64,000 bases of DNA, taken from the NCBI GenBank assembly GCA_050249235.1, contig JBFWQW010000004.1, positions 1 to 64,000 on the forward strand, given 5' to 3'. Source of the stretch: JAEKLB01 sp050249235. GTDB lineage: Bacteria > Actinomycetota > Acidimicrobiia > Acidimicrobiales > CADCSY01. The notes below the pieces were generated by a model. It was not told the DNA's origin and searched no databases. It saw nothing but the letters and a program-made list of their open reading frames with translations. Position 1 is the first letter of the stretch. Every line of letters begins with the position of its first letter. Both the position numbers and the translations under genes were made by a program. Of the stretch, positions 1 through 8,091 are shown piece by piece.

Positions 1-88
1 GGAGCTGGGCCATGTACACCCGCAGGTAGTTCGTCTCGCGGTCGTAGCCGGGCCCCCACACCTCGTGGAGGAGCTGCCGTTGGCTGGA
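1..88 (-). pseudogene. Response-regulator winged-helix domain fragment (truncated)
   Basis: Read on the minus strand, the first 88 bases encode QRQLLHEVWGPGYDRETNYL followed by RVYMAQL. This is the recognition-helix region of an OmpR/KdpE-type response-regulator output domain. The match stops sharply: upstream codons in the same frame read WRWRRSS, which does not resemble the family, and an in-frame stop lies at 134-136, so no receiver domain or start can precede it. The coding sequence runs off the left edge of the window. It is either the 3' part of a gene broken by a frameshift or rearrangement, or a remnant. KdpE is the closest family I recognise, but the subfamily is uncertain. Confidence 0.55.
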
Positions 89-227
89 CCGGCGCCAGCG
101 CCACCGGCACGGCCTGACTCCGGCGGAGGCGCCTCAGCCCGGCGGCGGTCTTGCCGCCCCGTCGTCATCGGAAAACGCGCTGACTGCGGACCGTGCGGCC
201 GGGTAGGGAACGTCGGTTGCCGCGCAG

Positions 228-272
228 CAGTGCCAGCGACCGGCAGTGCCAGCGACCGGCAGTGCCAACGAC
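228..272. repeat. 16-bp tandem repeat, about 2.8 copies
   Basis: The unit CAGTGCCAGCGACCGG occurs at 228-243 and 244-259, with a partial third copy at 260-272 that has one mismatch. It ends just before the ribosome binding site of the small gene at 288. No function is evident. Confidence 0.8.
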
Positions 273-287
273 ATGGAGGAGAAGCCG

Positions 288-527
288 ATGACGGACCTGC
301 GAGACGCCGAGACCGGCGGGATCTCCGGCACGGCCGACAGGGACGACGACAACCTCTGGTTGACCGGAGCCGGCCTCAGGAACGGGCTGCGCCTCGAGGT
401 CCTCGTCAGCGACGAGGAGCGGGCCGGAGACGAGGAGCTGGCGAGCTCCTTCCGCAAGGCGCAGGCCGAGAGCCGCAAGGGCGCCGAACCGGGCAGGCAG
501 CTGCTCGCGGCGGGCCTCTACGGCTGA
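288..527 (+). CDS. Small hypothetical acidic protein (79 aa)
   Basis: I do not recognise the family. The start chosen is the ATG at 288, because GGAGGA lies at 275-280 with a 7-base gap; an in-frame ATG at 246 has no such site. The product is hydrophilic, with an acidic N-terminal half containing DRDDDNLW and a charged Glu/Lys/Arg-rich C-terminal half, and it ends LLAAGLYG. It has no signal peptide or membrane segment, so it is probably cytoplasmic. It lies 14 bases upstream of a short-chain dehydrogenase and may be co-transcribed with it. Confidence 0.55.
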   Translation: MTDLRDAETGGISGTADRDDDNLWLTGAGLRNGLRLEVLVSDEERAGDEELASSFRKAQAESRKGAEPGRQLLAAGLYG

Positions 528-541
528 CGCGGCACCGATCG

Positions 542-1525
542 ATGGCGAGGACCGTCGTCGTCACCGGCGGCACGGCGGGCGTCGGTCGCGCTACCGCCCG
601 GATCTTCGCTGAGCGGGGCGACCGCGTCGCCGTGCTCGCACGTGGCGCGGAGGGGCTCGACGCGACCGCGGCAGAGATCGAGGCAGCGGGCGGGACGGCA
701 CTGGGGCTGCAGGTCGACGTCGCCGACGCCGCGAGCGTCGACGACGCAGCCGCGTCGGTCGAAGCCGAGCTCGGCCCCATCGACGTGTGGGTGAACAACG
801 CCATGACGTCGGTGTTCGCACCGTTCACCGAGATCACGGCGGACGAGTTCCGACGGGTCACCGACGTCACGTATCACGGCTTCGTGAACGGGACCCGTGC
901 CGCGCTGCGACACATGCTGCCCCGGGATCGCGGAGTCGTGGTCCAGGTCGGCTCGGCTCTCGCCGCTCGCGGCATCCCGCTGCAGTCGGCGTACTGCGGC
1001 GCGAAGCACGCCATCCAAGGATTCACCGAATCGGTCCGGTGCGAGCTGTTCCACCAGGGGAGCCGGGTCCGGGTGTCGACCGTGCAGCTCCCAGCCGTCA
1101 ACACGCCGCAGTTCGACTGGGTGCTGTCGCGGCTGCCGAATCGGCCGCAGCCGGTCCCGCCCATCTTCCAGCCCGAGGTGCCAGCCGAGGCGATCGTCGA
1201 CGTGGCCGACAACCCCAAGCGCGAGCTCTCCGTGGGCTGGCCGACGGTGCGGGCGATCCTGGCCGACAAGCTCGTTCCGGGCGTCCTCGACGTGTATCTC
1301 GGCGCCACGGGCGTGGCATCGCAGCAGACCGATCAGCCGGCAGACCCCGACCGGCCGTCCAACCTGTGGGAGCCGGTGGCAGGTCTGCACCGCACCCACG
1401 GTGCCTTCGACGACCGGGCCAGGGACCGCAGCCTCCTGACCGAGCTGTCGCTGCAGCTGCCCGGTCTCGACGGCGTGCGGGGGGCGCTGGCGCGGGTCCT
1501 GGCGAACAGAAGGGGGCGACGGTGA
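542..1525 (+). CDS. SDR family NAD(P)-dependent oxidoreductase
   Basis: Classical short-chain dehydrogenase of 327 residues. The Rossmann glycine motif TGGTAGVG starts near residue 8, the structural motif is NNAM (usually NNAG), the catalytic serine lies in QVGSALA, and the active-site pair is YCGAK (Tyr-x3-Lys). The C-terminal part is about 80 residues longer than a minimal SDR and has no obvious domain. The start is the ATG at 542; the frame is open further upstream but the conserved fold begins here. The substrate cannot be told from sequence. It sits between a small unknown gene and the terminal oxidase operon and has no clear functional link to the oxidase. Confidence 0.85.
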   Translation: MARTVVVTGGTAGVGRATARIFAERGDRVAVLARGAEGLDATAAEIEAAGGTALGLQVDVADAASVDDAAASVEAELGPIDVWVNNAMTSVFAPFTEITADEFRRVTDVTYHGFVNGTRAALRHMLPRDRGVVVQVGSALAARGIPLQSAYCGAKHAIQGFTESVRCELFHQGSRVRVSTVQLPAVNTPQFDWVLSRLPNRPQPVPPIFQPEVPAEAIVDVADNPKRELSVGWPTVRAILADKLVPGVLDVYLGATGVASQQTDQPADPDRPSNLWEPVAGLHRTHGAFDDRARDRSLLTELSLQLPGLDGVRGALARVLANRRGRR

Positions 1526-1611
1526 CGACCTCCGGGCCGACCGTCAGGACGGGGTCCTCGTCCGCCGGCACGGCGGGCGGCCGCACCCCGTGACGCCCAA
1601 CAGGAGGGGCG

Positions 1612-2532
1612 ATGTTCGACACTGACGGACCGGTCGCCGAGGAGATCGCCGGGCTCTGGTGGTTCCTCCTCGTGGTCGGCACCGTGATGTTCGTCGTCTT
1701 CTGCGCCGCGCTCGTGATCGCGCTGCGCCGCGGCCGCACCGGGGAAGGGAGTCGGCCGGCGCCGACGGCGCGGTCGCTCCGCCGGTGGGTGGTCGGCTGG
1801 GGCGCAGTGGCGCCGGCGGTCGTGCTCGTGGGCGTGCTCGTGGTCACGGTCGTCTCGATGCGTGCGTTGCCGGCCGAAGCACCGCCGGGTGCGCTTCGGG
1901 TGGAGGTCGTGGGCCACCAGTGGTGGTACGAGATCCGGTATCCCGAGGAAGGCGTCGTGACGGCGAACGAGCTGCACCTTCCGGTGGGCCGGCCCATCGA
2001 GCTGGAGCTCAGCTCGGACGACGTGATCCACAGCTTCTGGGTGCCCGGGCTGGCCGGGAAGCTCGACATGCTGCCCGACAGGACCAACACGCTGGTGCTG
2101 CAGGCCGACGAGCTCGGTGAGCACCGCACCCAGTGCGCTGAGTTCTGCGGGCTGCAGCACGCCCGGATGCGGTTGCTGACCATCGTCGAGACCGACGAGG
2201 ACTTCGAGGCGTGGCTCGACGCCAACGGTGAGCGCGCCGGTGAGGTGAGCACCCCCGCAGCGCGGCGGGGGAGGGAGGTCTTCGGCGACGCCGGTTGCGC
2301 CTCGTGTCACACGGTGCAGGGCACCGACTTCGCCGGTGCCGACGGCCCTGACCTCACCCATCTGGCGAGCCGAGCCACGATCGGTGCCGTCACGCTCGAA
2401 CGGACACGGTCCAACCTGCGTGGCTGGATCGCGGATCCGCACACGTTCAAGGACGGCGTGCTCATGCCGGCCACCGAGCTCAGTGGCGAAGAGATGGACG
2501 CCTTGCTCGCGTACCTGGAGACGCTGCGATGA
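1612..2532 (+). CDS. coxB: Cytochrome c oxidase subunit II with fused cytochrome c domain
   Basis: Carries the CuA centre and accepts electrons for an aa3/caa3 oxidase. Two N-terminal membrane helices (about 16-38 and 60-83) anchor it, with no recognisable lipobox. The aromatic motif HQWWYE is at 102-107. CuA ligands are visible: His140, then Cys175, Glu177, Cys179, His183 and Met186 in QCAEFCGLQHARM. A cytochrome c domain follows, with heme motif CASCH at 229-233 and probable axial Met285, so this is the caa3 type, which can take electrons directly from cytochrome c or a bc complex. AGGAGG precedes the ATG. Its stop overlaps the next start (ATGA). Confidence 0.96.
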   Translation: MFDTDGPVAEEIAGLWWFLLVVGTVMFVVFCAALVIALRRGRTGEGSRPAPTARSLRRWVVGWGAVAPAVVLVGVLVVTVVSMRALPAEAPPGALRVEVVGHQWWYEIRYPEEGVVTANELHLPVGRPIELELSSDDVIHSFWVPGLAGKLDMLPDRTNTLVLQADELGEHRTQCAEFCGLQHARMRLLTIVETDEDFEAWLDANGERAGEVSTPAARRGREVFGDAGCASCHTVQGTDFAGADGPDLTHLASRATIGAVTLERTRSNLRGWIADPHTFKDGVLMPATELSGEEMDALLAYLETLR

Positions 2533-5069
2533 GCGACGGCTCCACGGGCTCGCCGCCGACGGCGGAGCGGACCGAGAGCCACGACGAGCTCGACGCGCTG
2601 TGGGCCGATCCGCCGGGGTGGCGGGGGCAGCTTCGGGCGGTGCAGAACGATGCCATCGGCAAGCGGCTGCTGCTGACCGGCTTCTTCTTCCTGCTGCTCG
2701 GCGGCAGCTTCGACTCGGTGCTCATGCGCCTGCAGCTCGCCCAGCCCGAGCTGGAGCTGATCCCGCCGCAGCTGTTCAACGAGCTGTTCACGAACCACGG
2801 GTCGGTGACGATGTTCCTCGTCATCCTCCCGATCTTCGAGGGCTTCGCCATCCTGCTGCTGCCGCAGGTCCTCGGCACGAGGGAGATGCCGTTCCCTCGC
2901 CTCGGCGCGTTCGCGTACTGGACCTTCCTCCTCGGTGGTCTCCTCTACTACTCGAGCACGCTGTTCCAGCTCGTGCCCGACGCCGGCTGGTTCGCCTACA
3001 CGCCGCTGAGCACCATGGAGTTCTCGCCCGACCTGGCGCTCGACTTCTGGGTGCTCGGCCTGGGCGTCGCCGAGGTCGGCGCCATCGCGGCGGCCATGGA
3101 GATCATCATCGGCATCCTCAAGATGCGGGCACCGGGCATGACGCTCGGCCGGATGCCGCTGTTCGCGTGGGCGATGCTGGTGACGGCGTTCATGATCCTG
3201 TTCGCCTTCACGACGCTCATCGTCGCCAGCCTGCTGCTCGAGCTGGACCGCGGGTTCGACACCGCCTTCTTCGACGTCGAGCGCGGTGGCAGCTCGCTGT
3301 TGTGGCAGCACCTGTTCTGGATCTTCGGCCACCCCGAGGTCTACATCCAGTTCCTGCCGGCCACCGGCATCGTCTCGATGGTGCTGCCCGTGTTCGCCCG
3401 TCGGCGAATCGTCGGCTACACGTGGCTGGTCGGCTCGATGGTGGCCATCGGGTTCCTGTCCTTCGGCTTGTGGGCGCACCACATGTTCACCACCGGGCTC
3501 CCGCCGCTGGTCCTTGCGTTCTTCGCCGGGGCGAGCATGGTCATCGGCATCCCGGCGGGGGTGCAGATCTACGCCTGGCTGGCCACGTTGTGGGCCGGCC
3601 GGCCCCGCTTCGACACGCCGATGCTGTTCGTCATCGGGTTCCTCGTCACGTTCGTCATCGGCGGCATCACCGGAATCATGGTCGCGGCCGTGCCGTTCGA
3701 CCTGCAGGCGCACGACTCCTACTTCGTCGTCGCCCACCTCCACTACGTGCTCATCGGTGGCGTCGCGTTCCCGATCTTCGCCGGCGTGTACTACTGGTTC
3801 CCGAAGTTCACCGGCCGGATGATGGACGAGCGCCTCGGCCGGTGGAACTTCTGGCTCCTGTTCGTCGGCGTCAACGTGGCCTTCTTCCCGATGCACATCG
3901 TCGGCCTCCTCGGCATGCCCCGACGCATCTACACCTATGCCGACGACCTCGGCTGGGGGATCTGGAACCTGATCTCGACGATCGGCGTGCTCATCATCGT
4001 CCCCGGCATCGCCGTCTTCGTGGTCAACGTGGTGCGCAGCTACCGCAAAGGCGAACACGCCGGGAACAATCCGTGGGACGCGGACACCCTCGAATGGGCG
4101 GTCGCGTCACCGCCGGCCGAGCACGGCTGGTCAGCCCTGCCGATCGTGCACAGCCGCCACCCGCTCTGGGACCAGGACGACCTCCACAAGGGAGAACCCG
4201 CGCTCGAGCGCTTCGTGCACGGCATCAGCGAATGGCCGCTCGGTTGGCGGGCGGCGCTGATCATCCGCACCGCCGACGCCCAGCCCGAGGAGGTGTTCCG
4301 CGTCGCCGGCCCTTCCCTGTGGCCACTCGTCACCGGTCTCGGCGCGGTGGCGATCTTCGCCGCCGAGCTCTTGAAGCTGCGTTGGGGCGCCGTCGCCGGT
4401 GCCCTCGTGGTCGTCGTCGGTGTCATCGGGTGGAACTGGCCCGACCCGGCGCCGATGAGCGAGGACGAGGAAGCGGCGTTCGAAGCGGCGTACGGGGTGC
4501 CGGTGCACGCCGGCGGCAGCGTGGTCGTCGCCCGGTGGGGCATGGGACTGGCGATCCTCTTCGCCGCAATCGCGTTCTCGGCGATCCTCCTCAGCTACTA
4601 CTACCTGCGCATCGACGCCGACGCCTGGCCCCCGCCCGGCATCAGCGCATCGGGCCTGGTGGGTGGCGCCGTCCCAGGGGCACTGGTCGTCACGAGCGCG
4701 CTGGCGATGGTGGGAGCGCTACGGCGCATCAAGGAGGGCGACGCCGCCGGGCTCCGCCGGGGCATCGGCGCCGCCCTCGGCATCGGGGCGCTCGCCATGG
4801 TGCTCCAGGTCCGCGAGCTGGCCGAGCTCGATGTCGGTTGGACCGAGCACGCCTACGGGTCGATCTTCTTCCTGCTCGCCGGCTTCTGCCTGGCCGCGCT
4901 GGTCGCGGCTTCGATCTTGGCCACGATGACCCTGTACTGGTCGATGCGCGGCTGCTACACGGCCCGCCGCCACACGGTCCCGCTCAACGCGGCGCGCTTC
5001 TGGGGCGCGGCGACCGCGATGTGGGTCATCGGCTTCGGCGTCCTCTACCTCGCTCCCCGTCTGACATGA
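2529..5069 (+). CDS. coxA/coxC: Cytochrome c oxidase subunits I and III, fused
   Basis: An 846-residue catalytic subunit of the proton-pumping oxidase with subunit III fused at the C-terminus (from about residue 560). Metal ligands are present: His90 (heme a, in TNHGSVTMF), His268 and Tyr272 in GHPEVYI, the CuB pair His317-His318, and His403/His405 in AHLHY. Glu270 of the D channel is kept. Two proton-channel positions differ from the A1 consensus: the lysine expected in IPTGIK is Gln346 (IPAGVQIY), and the aspartate before AFPR is Glu119 (EMPFPR). Fused I-III oxidases are known, for example in Thermus. The start overlaps coxB by ATGA and the end overlaps the next gene by ATGA. Confidence 0.95.
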   Translation: MSDGSTGSPPTAERTESHDELDALWADPPGWRGQLRAVQNDAIGKRLLLTGFFFLLLGGSFDSVLMRLQLAQPELELIPPQLFNELFTNHGSVTMFLVILPIFEGFAILLLPQVLGTREMPFPRLGAFAYWTFLLGGLLYYSSTLFQLVPDAGWFAYTPLSTMEFSPDLALDFWVLGLGVAEVGAIAAAMEIIIGILKMRAPGMTLGRMPLFAWAMLVTAFMILFAFTTLIVASLLLELDRGFDTAFFDVERGGSSLLWQHLFWIFGHPEVYIQFLPATGIVSMVLPVFARRRIVGYTWLVGSMVAIGFLSFGLWAHHMFTTGLPPLVLAFFAGASMVIGIPAGVQIYAWLATLWAGRPRFDTPMLFVIGFLVTFVIGGITGIMVAAVPFDLQAHDSYFVVAHLHYVLIGGVAFPIFAGVYYWFPKFTGRMMDERLGRWNFWLLFVGVNVAFFPMHIVGLLGMPRRIYTYADDLGWGIWNLISTIGVLIIVPGIAVFVVNVVRSYRKGEHAGNNPWDADTLEWAVASPPAEHGWSALPIVHSRHPLWDQDDLHKGEPALERFVHGISEWPLGWRAALIIRTADAQPEEVFRVAGPSLWPLVTGLGAVAIFAAELLKLRWGAVAGALVVVVGVIGWNWPDPAPMSEDEEAAFEAAYGVPVHAGGSVVVARWGMGLAILFAAIAFSAILLSYYYLRIDADAWPPPGISASGLVGGAVPGALVVTSALAMVGALRRIKEGDAAGLRRGIGAALGIGALAMVLQVRELAELDVGWTEHAYGSIFFLLAGFCLAALVAASILATMTLYWSMRGCYTARRHTVPLNAARFWGAATAMWVIGFGVLYLAPRLT

Positions 5070-5446
5070 GCACCGACCTCCGTACTCCAGGCCCGTCGAT
5101 CTGGGTGCTCTTCCTCGCGGGACCGGTGCTCTGGTTCGGTCACTTCATGGCCGTCTACCTCCTCGCCGAGGCGGCGTGCGCGGCCGACGTCTTCGACGGC
5201 GACCTCCTCGGCCTCTCCGTGCTGTCGACGGTGACTCTCGCCGCGACGGCCGCGGCGGTCGTGGTCACGCTCGTCACCACCGTGCTCGCCTACCGGCGCT
5301 GGCGCGCTGCCGCCGGCCGTGACGACTGGGTCGACGTCACCGATCGCAACGCCGGGCTCGCCTTCGCCGGCTTCATCCTCGGCGTCGTCTTCATCGCCGC
5401 CATTGGCTTCGTCGGTGTTCCTGCGGCGTTCCTCGAGCCGTGCTGA
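5066..5446 (+). CDS. Small three-helix membrane protein of the oxidase operon
   Basis: A 126-residue membrane protein with about three hydrophobic segments (residues 11-35, 46-75 and 92-120) and a short charged loop containing RRWRAA. Its ATG overlaps the coxAC stop (ATGA), and its stop overlaps the following ctaG start, so it is translationally coupled on both sides. I do not recognise a named family. The position suggests an accessory or assembly subunit of the caa3 oxidase, perhaps filling the place of subunit IV, but no metal-binding motif supports a specific role. Confidence 0.8.
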   Translation: MSTDLRTPGPSIWVLFLAGPVLWFGHFMAVYLLAEAACAADVFDGDLLGLSVLSTVTLAATAAAVVVTLVTTVLAYRRWRAAAGRDDWVDVTDRNAGLAFAGFILGVVFIAAIGFVGVPAAFLEPC

Positions 5447-6339
5447 GCGCCCTCGCCCATCAGGGATCGGGTGCGCACACCGGGCTGTGGTCGCACTGGA
5501 GCACCGACCCCCTGGTGCTCGTCGGCCTCGGCGTCGTCGCGTTGACGTATCAGCGGGGCAGCCACGGGCGCAGACGCCCGTCGCCGGGGCGGGTCCGCTC
5601 GCTCTGGCTGGGCCTCCTCGCCGTCGCGGTGGCGCTCGTGTCACCGCTCGACGCGCTCGCCGGTGACCTCGCCAGCGCGCACATGGTCCAGCACGTGCTG
5701 CTGGTCGTGGTGGCGGCGCCGCTGCTGGTCCTCAGCGCACCGATCGCTCACCTCATCGGCGGATCACCGCCGGCACTGCGATCCTGGCTCCGGCGGGCCC
5801 ATCGCGCCGCGCGGCGCTCGCCGGTGCTCGAGCAGCTGCGCCGACCCGGCGTCGCCTGGTTCCTGCACGCCGGCACCCTGTGGTTCTGGCACGCCGCCGT
5901 TCCCTACGGCGGCGCGCTCGAGCACGACGCCATCCACGCCGGCGAGCACGCGACGTTCCTGGTGACCGCCCTGTTCTTCTGGTCGTCGGTCTTGCGTGCC
6001 GGCGCGGCGCGGCGGGTGTCGGAGGGGTACGCCGCACTGCTCGTCTTCACGATGGCGATGCAGGGCGTGTTCCTCGGCGCCCTGCTCACCTTCGCGTCCA
6101 GCGCTTGGTACGACGGCTACCGCGAGACGACGGCGGCGTGGGGTCTCGACCCGGTCGCCGACCAGCAGCTGGCCGGGGTGATCATGTGGGTGCCGGCCGG
6201 GTTCGTCTACGTCGCCGCCGGGATCGCGCTCGTCGCCCGCTGGAGCCGTGTCACCGGTGGCGCTGGAACGGGCCACCCGGCCGACGATTGGTCCGGCGGC
6301 GGCCTCCCCGAACGGGCGCGCGTCAGCCGGGTGCGGTGA
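5440..6339 (+). CDS. ctaG: Cytochrome c oxidase assembly protein, CtaG (caa3) family
   Basis: A polytopic membrane protein of 299 residues with about seven hydrophobic segments. Conserved-looking histidines include HMVQHVLL, LHAGTLWFWH and HAGEHATF, which is typical of the caa3_CtaG family needed for assembly of active Bacillus-type caa3 oxidase. The GTG start lies inside the end of the preceding gene (stop at 5444-5446), so it is the fourth coupled gene of the oxidase operon. The 3' end overlaps the convergent exchanger gene by 17 bases, leaving no room for an intergenic terminator. Confidence 0.9.
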   Translation: MLSALAHQGSGAHTGLWSHWSTDPLVLVGLGVVALTYQRGSHGRRRPSPGRVRSLWLGLLAVAVALVSPLDALAGDLASAHMVQHVLLVVVAAPLLVLSAPIAHLIGGSPPALRSWLRRAHRAARRSPVLEQLRRPGVAWFLHAGTLWFWHAAVPYGGALEHDAIHAGEHATFLVTALFFWSSVLRAGAARRVSEGYAALLVFTMAMQGVFLGALLTFASSAWYDGYRETTAAWGLDPVADQQLAGVIMWVPAGFVYVAAGIALVARWSRVTGGAGTGHPADDWSGGGLPERARVSRVR

Positions 6340-7375
6340 GCATGACCACGACCCCGACCCCGTACACCGCCAGCATCAGGTAGCTCTCCAGGGAAATGCG
6401 CGCCTGGCGAGCGCGCTCACCACGCGCCAGACCCACGACCAGGAGTGCCGTGACGCCGAGCGTGACCCCGAGCAGGGCGATCTCGGCTCGGCCGAACAGG
6501 TCGAAGATCGAGCCGGAGTAGAACACGTCGGCCCAAGACAGCAGCATCACGTCCAGCGCGCTGCTGCCGACCAGGTCGCCGACGGCCAGCTCCAGGGCGC
6601 CTTGCCGGGCCGCCGCCACCGCCGTGACGAGCTCCGGCAGGGGAGTGACGGCGGACGCGAGAAGCGCGCCGGCAGCAGTCTCGCCGAGGCCGAGCCGCGA
6701 GCCGAGCGCCTCGGAAGAGGACTCGAGCGCCACGCCGGCAGCGGCCAGCACGACGGCGAACGACGCGAAGCGGGTCCAGAGGGCACGCTGATGATCGCCA
6801 CTGCCACCCGTGTGCTCTCCGTCCTCGGTGGCATCGTCGACGGCCGAGGGGCCCTCGCCGATGGGCGGCTCGGCATCGATCCCCCGAACGAGGGCGAGCA
6901 CGCCGAAGTACACGGTGGGGAGGGCGAACGTGGCGATGCTCACGTTGCCGAGGGCCGGCACGCCGGCGGCAGCCACGAGCGGGACCGCCACCACCGACAG
7001 CATCAGTGCGCACTGGCCGAGCGTGGCTCGTAGGGGAAGCTTCTCGTACAGGCGCCCCTTCCGGACCGCGATGTCGACGACGGCCAGCAGGGTGAGCTGC
7101 ACGGCGGCGCTCCCGACGAGGTTGCCGACCGCGATGCCTGGCGTGCCGGTCACGACGGCGGTCGGCGCCAGCGCGACCTCCGGAAGGTCGGTCGCCAGTG
7201 CGAGGAACACGAGCCCGAAGAGGCCGCCTCCCATACCGGTGACCTCACCGAGACGGTCGGCCACCCGCGCCATGCGCGGTCCGACCACGAGCACCGCGCC
7301 GACCGCAGCCAGGAACAGGACGACGCTCAACGCATGCCCTCTCGGGGCATCGCCTTCACCGCGTCGCGGCGTCAC
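6323..7375 (-). CDS. Sodium/calcium exchanger family (CaCA) membrane protein
   Basis: A cation antiporter of the inner membrane, 350 residues with about ten hydrophobic segments. The two inverted alpha-repeats that define the CaCA family are visible: ATDLPEVALA with GNLVGSA in the first half and TPLPELVTA with GDLVGSSALD in the second. A hydrophilic loop of about 35 residues rich in Glu, Asp and Gly separates the halves. The ion cannot be assigned. The start taken is GTG at 7375; a TTG at 7330 after GAGAGGG is a credible alternative, since the first helix begins right after it. The gene is convergent with ctaG. Confidence 0.85.
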   Translation of the reverse strand: MTPRRGEGDAPRGHALSVVLFLAAVGAVLVVGPRMARVADRLGEVTGMGGGLFGLVFLALATDLPEVALAPTAVVTGTPGIAVGNLVGSAAVQLTLLAVVDIAVRKGRLYEKLPLRATLGQCALMLSVVAVPLVAAAGVPALGNVSIATFALPTVYFGVLALVRGIDAEPPIGEGPSAVDDATEDGEHTGGSGDHQRALWTRFASFAVVLAAAGVALESSSEALGSRLGLGETAAGALLASAVTPLPELVTAVAAARQGALELAVGDLVGSSALDVMLLSWADVFYSGSIFDLFGRAEIALLGVTLGVTALLVVGLARGERARQARISLESYLMLAVYGVGVVVMLTAPG

Positions 7376-7613
7376 CGCCGCACGTCACCCTCGAGAACCG
7401 ATCGCTGCCGGACGAGTCGAGCTTCGGATGGCTCGCTCCTCGACGGGCCAACCGGTGACGGTCGGTCGTCGCATCTCCCCGGCGCTATCCCGGATCGACC
7501 GGGAGACAACAGTCGACCTCGGCCGCGAGCAGCGTCGACTGTGGATCGCTGTCACCACCGGTGTCGGTCCCAACGGCGATCGGGAGCCGCGGTGCTCGAG
7601 GCCCGCGGCAGGT

Positions 7614-7946
7614 TCACGGCGAGCGGCTGATGCCGTGCGCGGCGTCTCGGTGTCGGCGTGCCGCGAGCCGCAGCTGCATCACCCGGCCCAGGCCGAGCAG
7701 CGAGACGACGAGCCCACCGGCGAGCGCGGCGAGGAGCAGCCCGACGCCGGCACCGATCGTGAATCCGGTCCAGAGGAACTCGTACCGGACGCGCTCGCTG
7801 TTCTGCACGACGAAGATGAGCATGAGGATCACCACGACCATGCCGACGGCGACGGACACGAGCGCGGTCGCCGTCCGGGTGGTCCTGACGCCGTCCTCGT
7901 CGCCCTCGGGCCCGCCCTGACCCGGAAGCTCCGCCTCACGCTCCAT
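7614..7946 (-). CDS. LapA-domain (DUF1049) small membrane protein
   Basis: A 110-residue protein with a hydrophilic Glu/Gly-rich N-terminus and two membrane helices. The second half carries FVVQNSERV, a positively placed aromatic stretch (YEFLWTGF), then a Leu/Ala-rich helix and basic QLRLAARRH. This is the pattern of LapA/DUF1049 proteins, which in enterobacteria assist lipopolysaccharide assembly; the role in actinobacteria is not established. I chose the ATG at 7946 over an earlier start at 8042 because the intervening 32 residues are low-complexity. It is apparently monocistronic. The 238 bases downstream to 7376 show no gene. Confidence 0.65.
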   Translation of the reverse strand: MEREAELPGQGGPEGDEDGVRTTRTATALVSVAVGMVVVILMLIFVVQNSERVRYEFLWTGFTIGAGVGLLLAALAGGLVVSLLGLGRVMQLRLAARRHRDAAHGISRSP

Positions 7947-8091
7947 CGGGGAGCCCCCCGGTCGCGGCGGGCCACGAAGGCCATCCGACGTGGCGTCGGA
8001 CGACGGAGACGTCCCGGGAGCACATGGCAGCGCCTTACCCACCGTCGCATTGCGACCGATCCCGTGTGCGCCGGGTCCGCCGTCGCCCGGT

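Noticed and set aside
2307..4058. A 583-codon minus-strand frame opposite the oxidase genes
   Set aside because: Composition is Glu/Asp/Arg/His-rich shadow of membrane-protein codons; coxB and coxAC explain the region.
6248..7033. Plus-strand frame inside the exchanger gene
   Set aside because: Shadow of the minus-strand CaCA gene, whose two repeats are clear.
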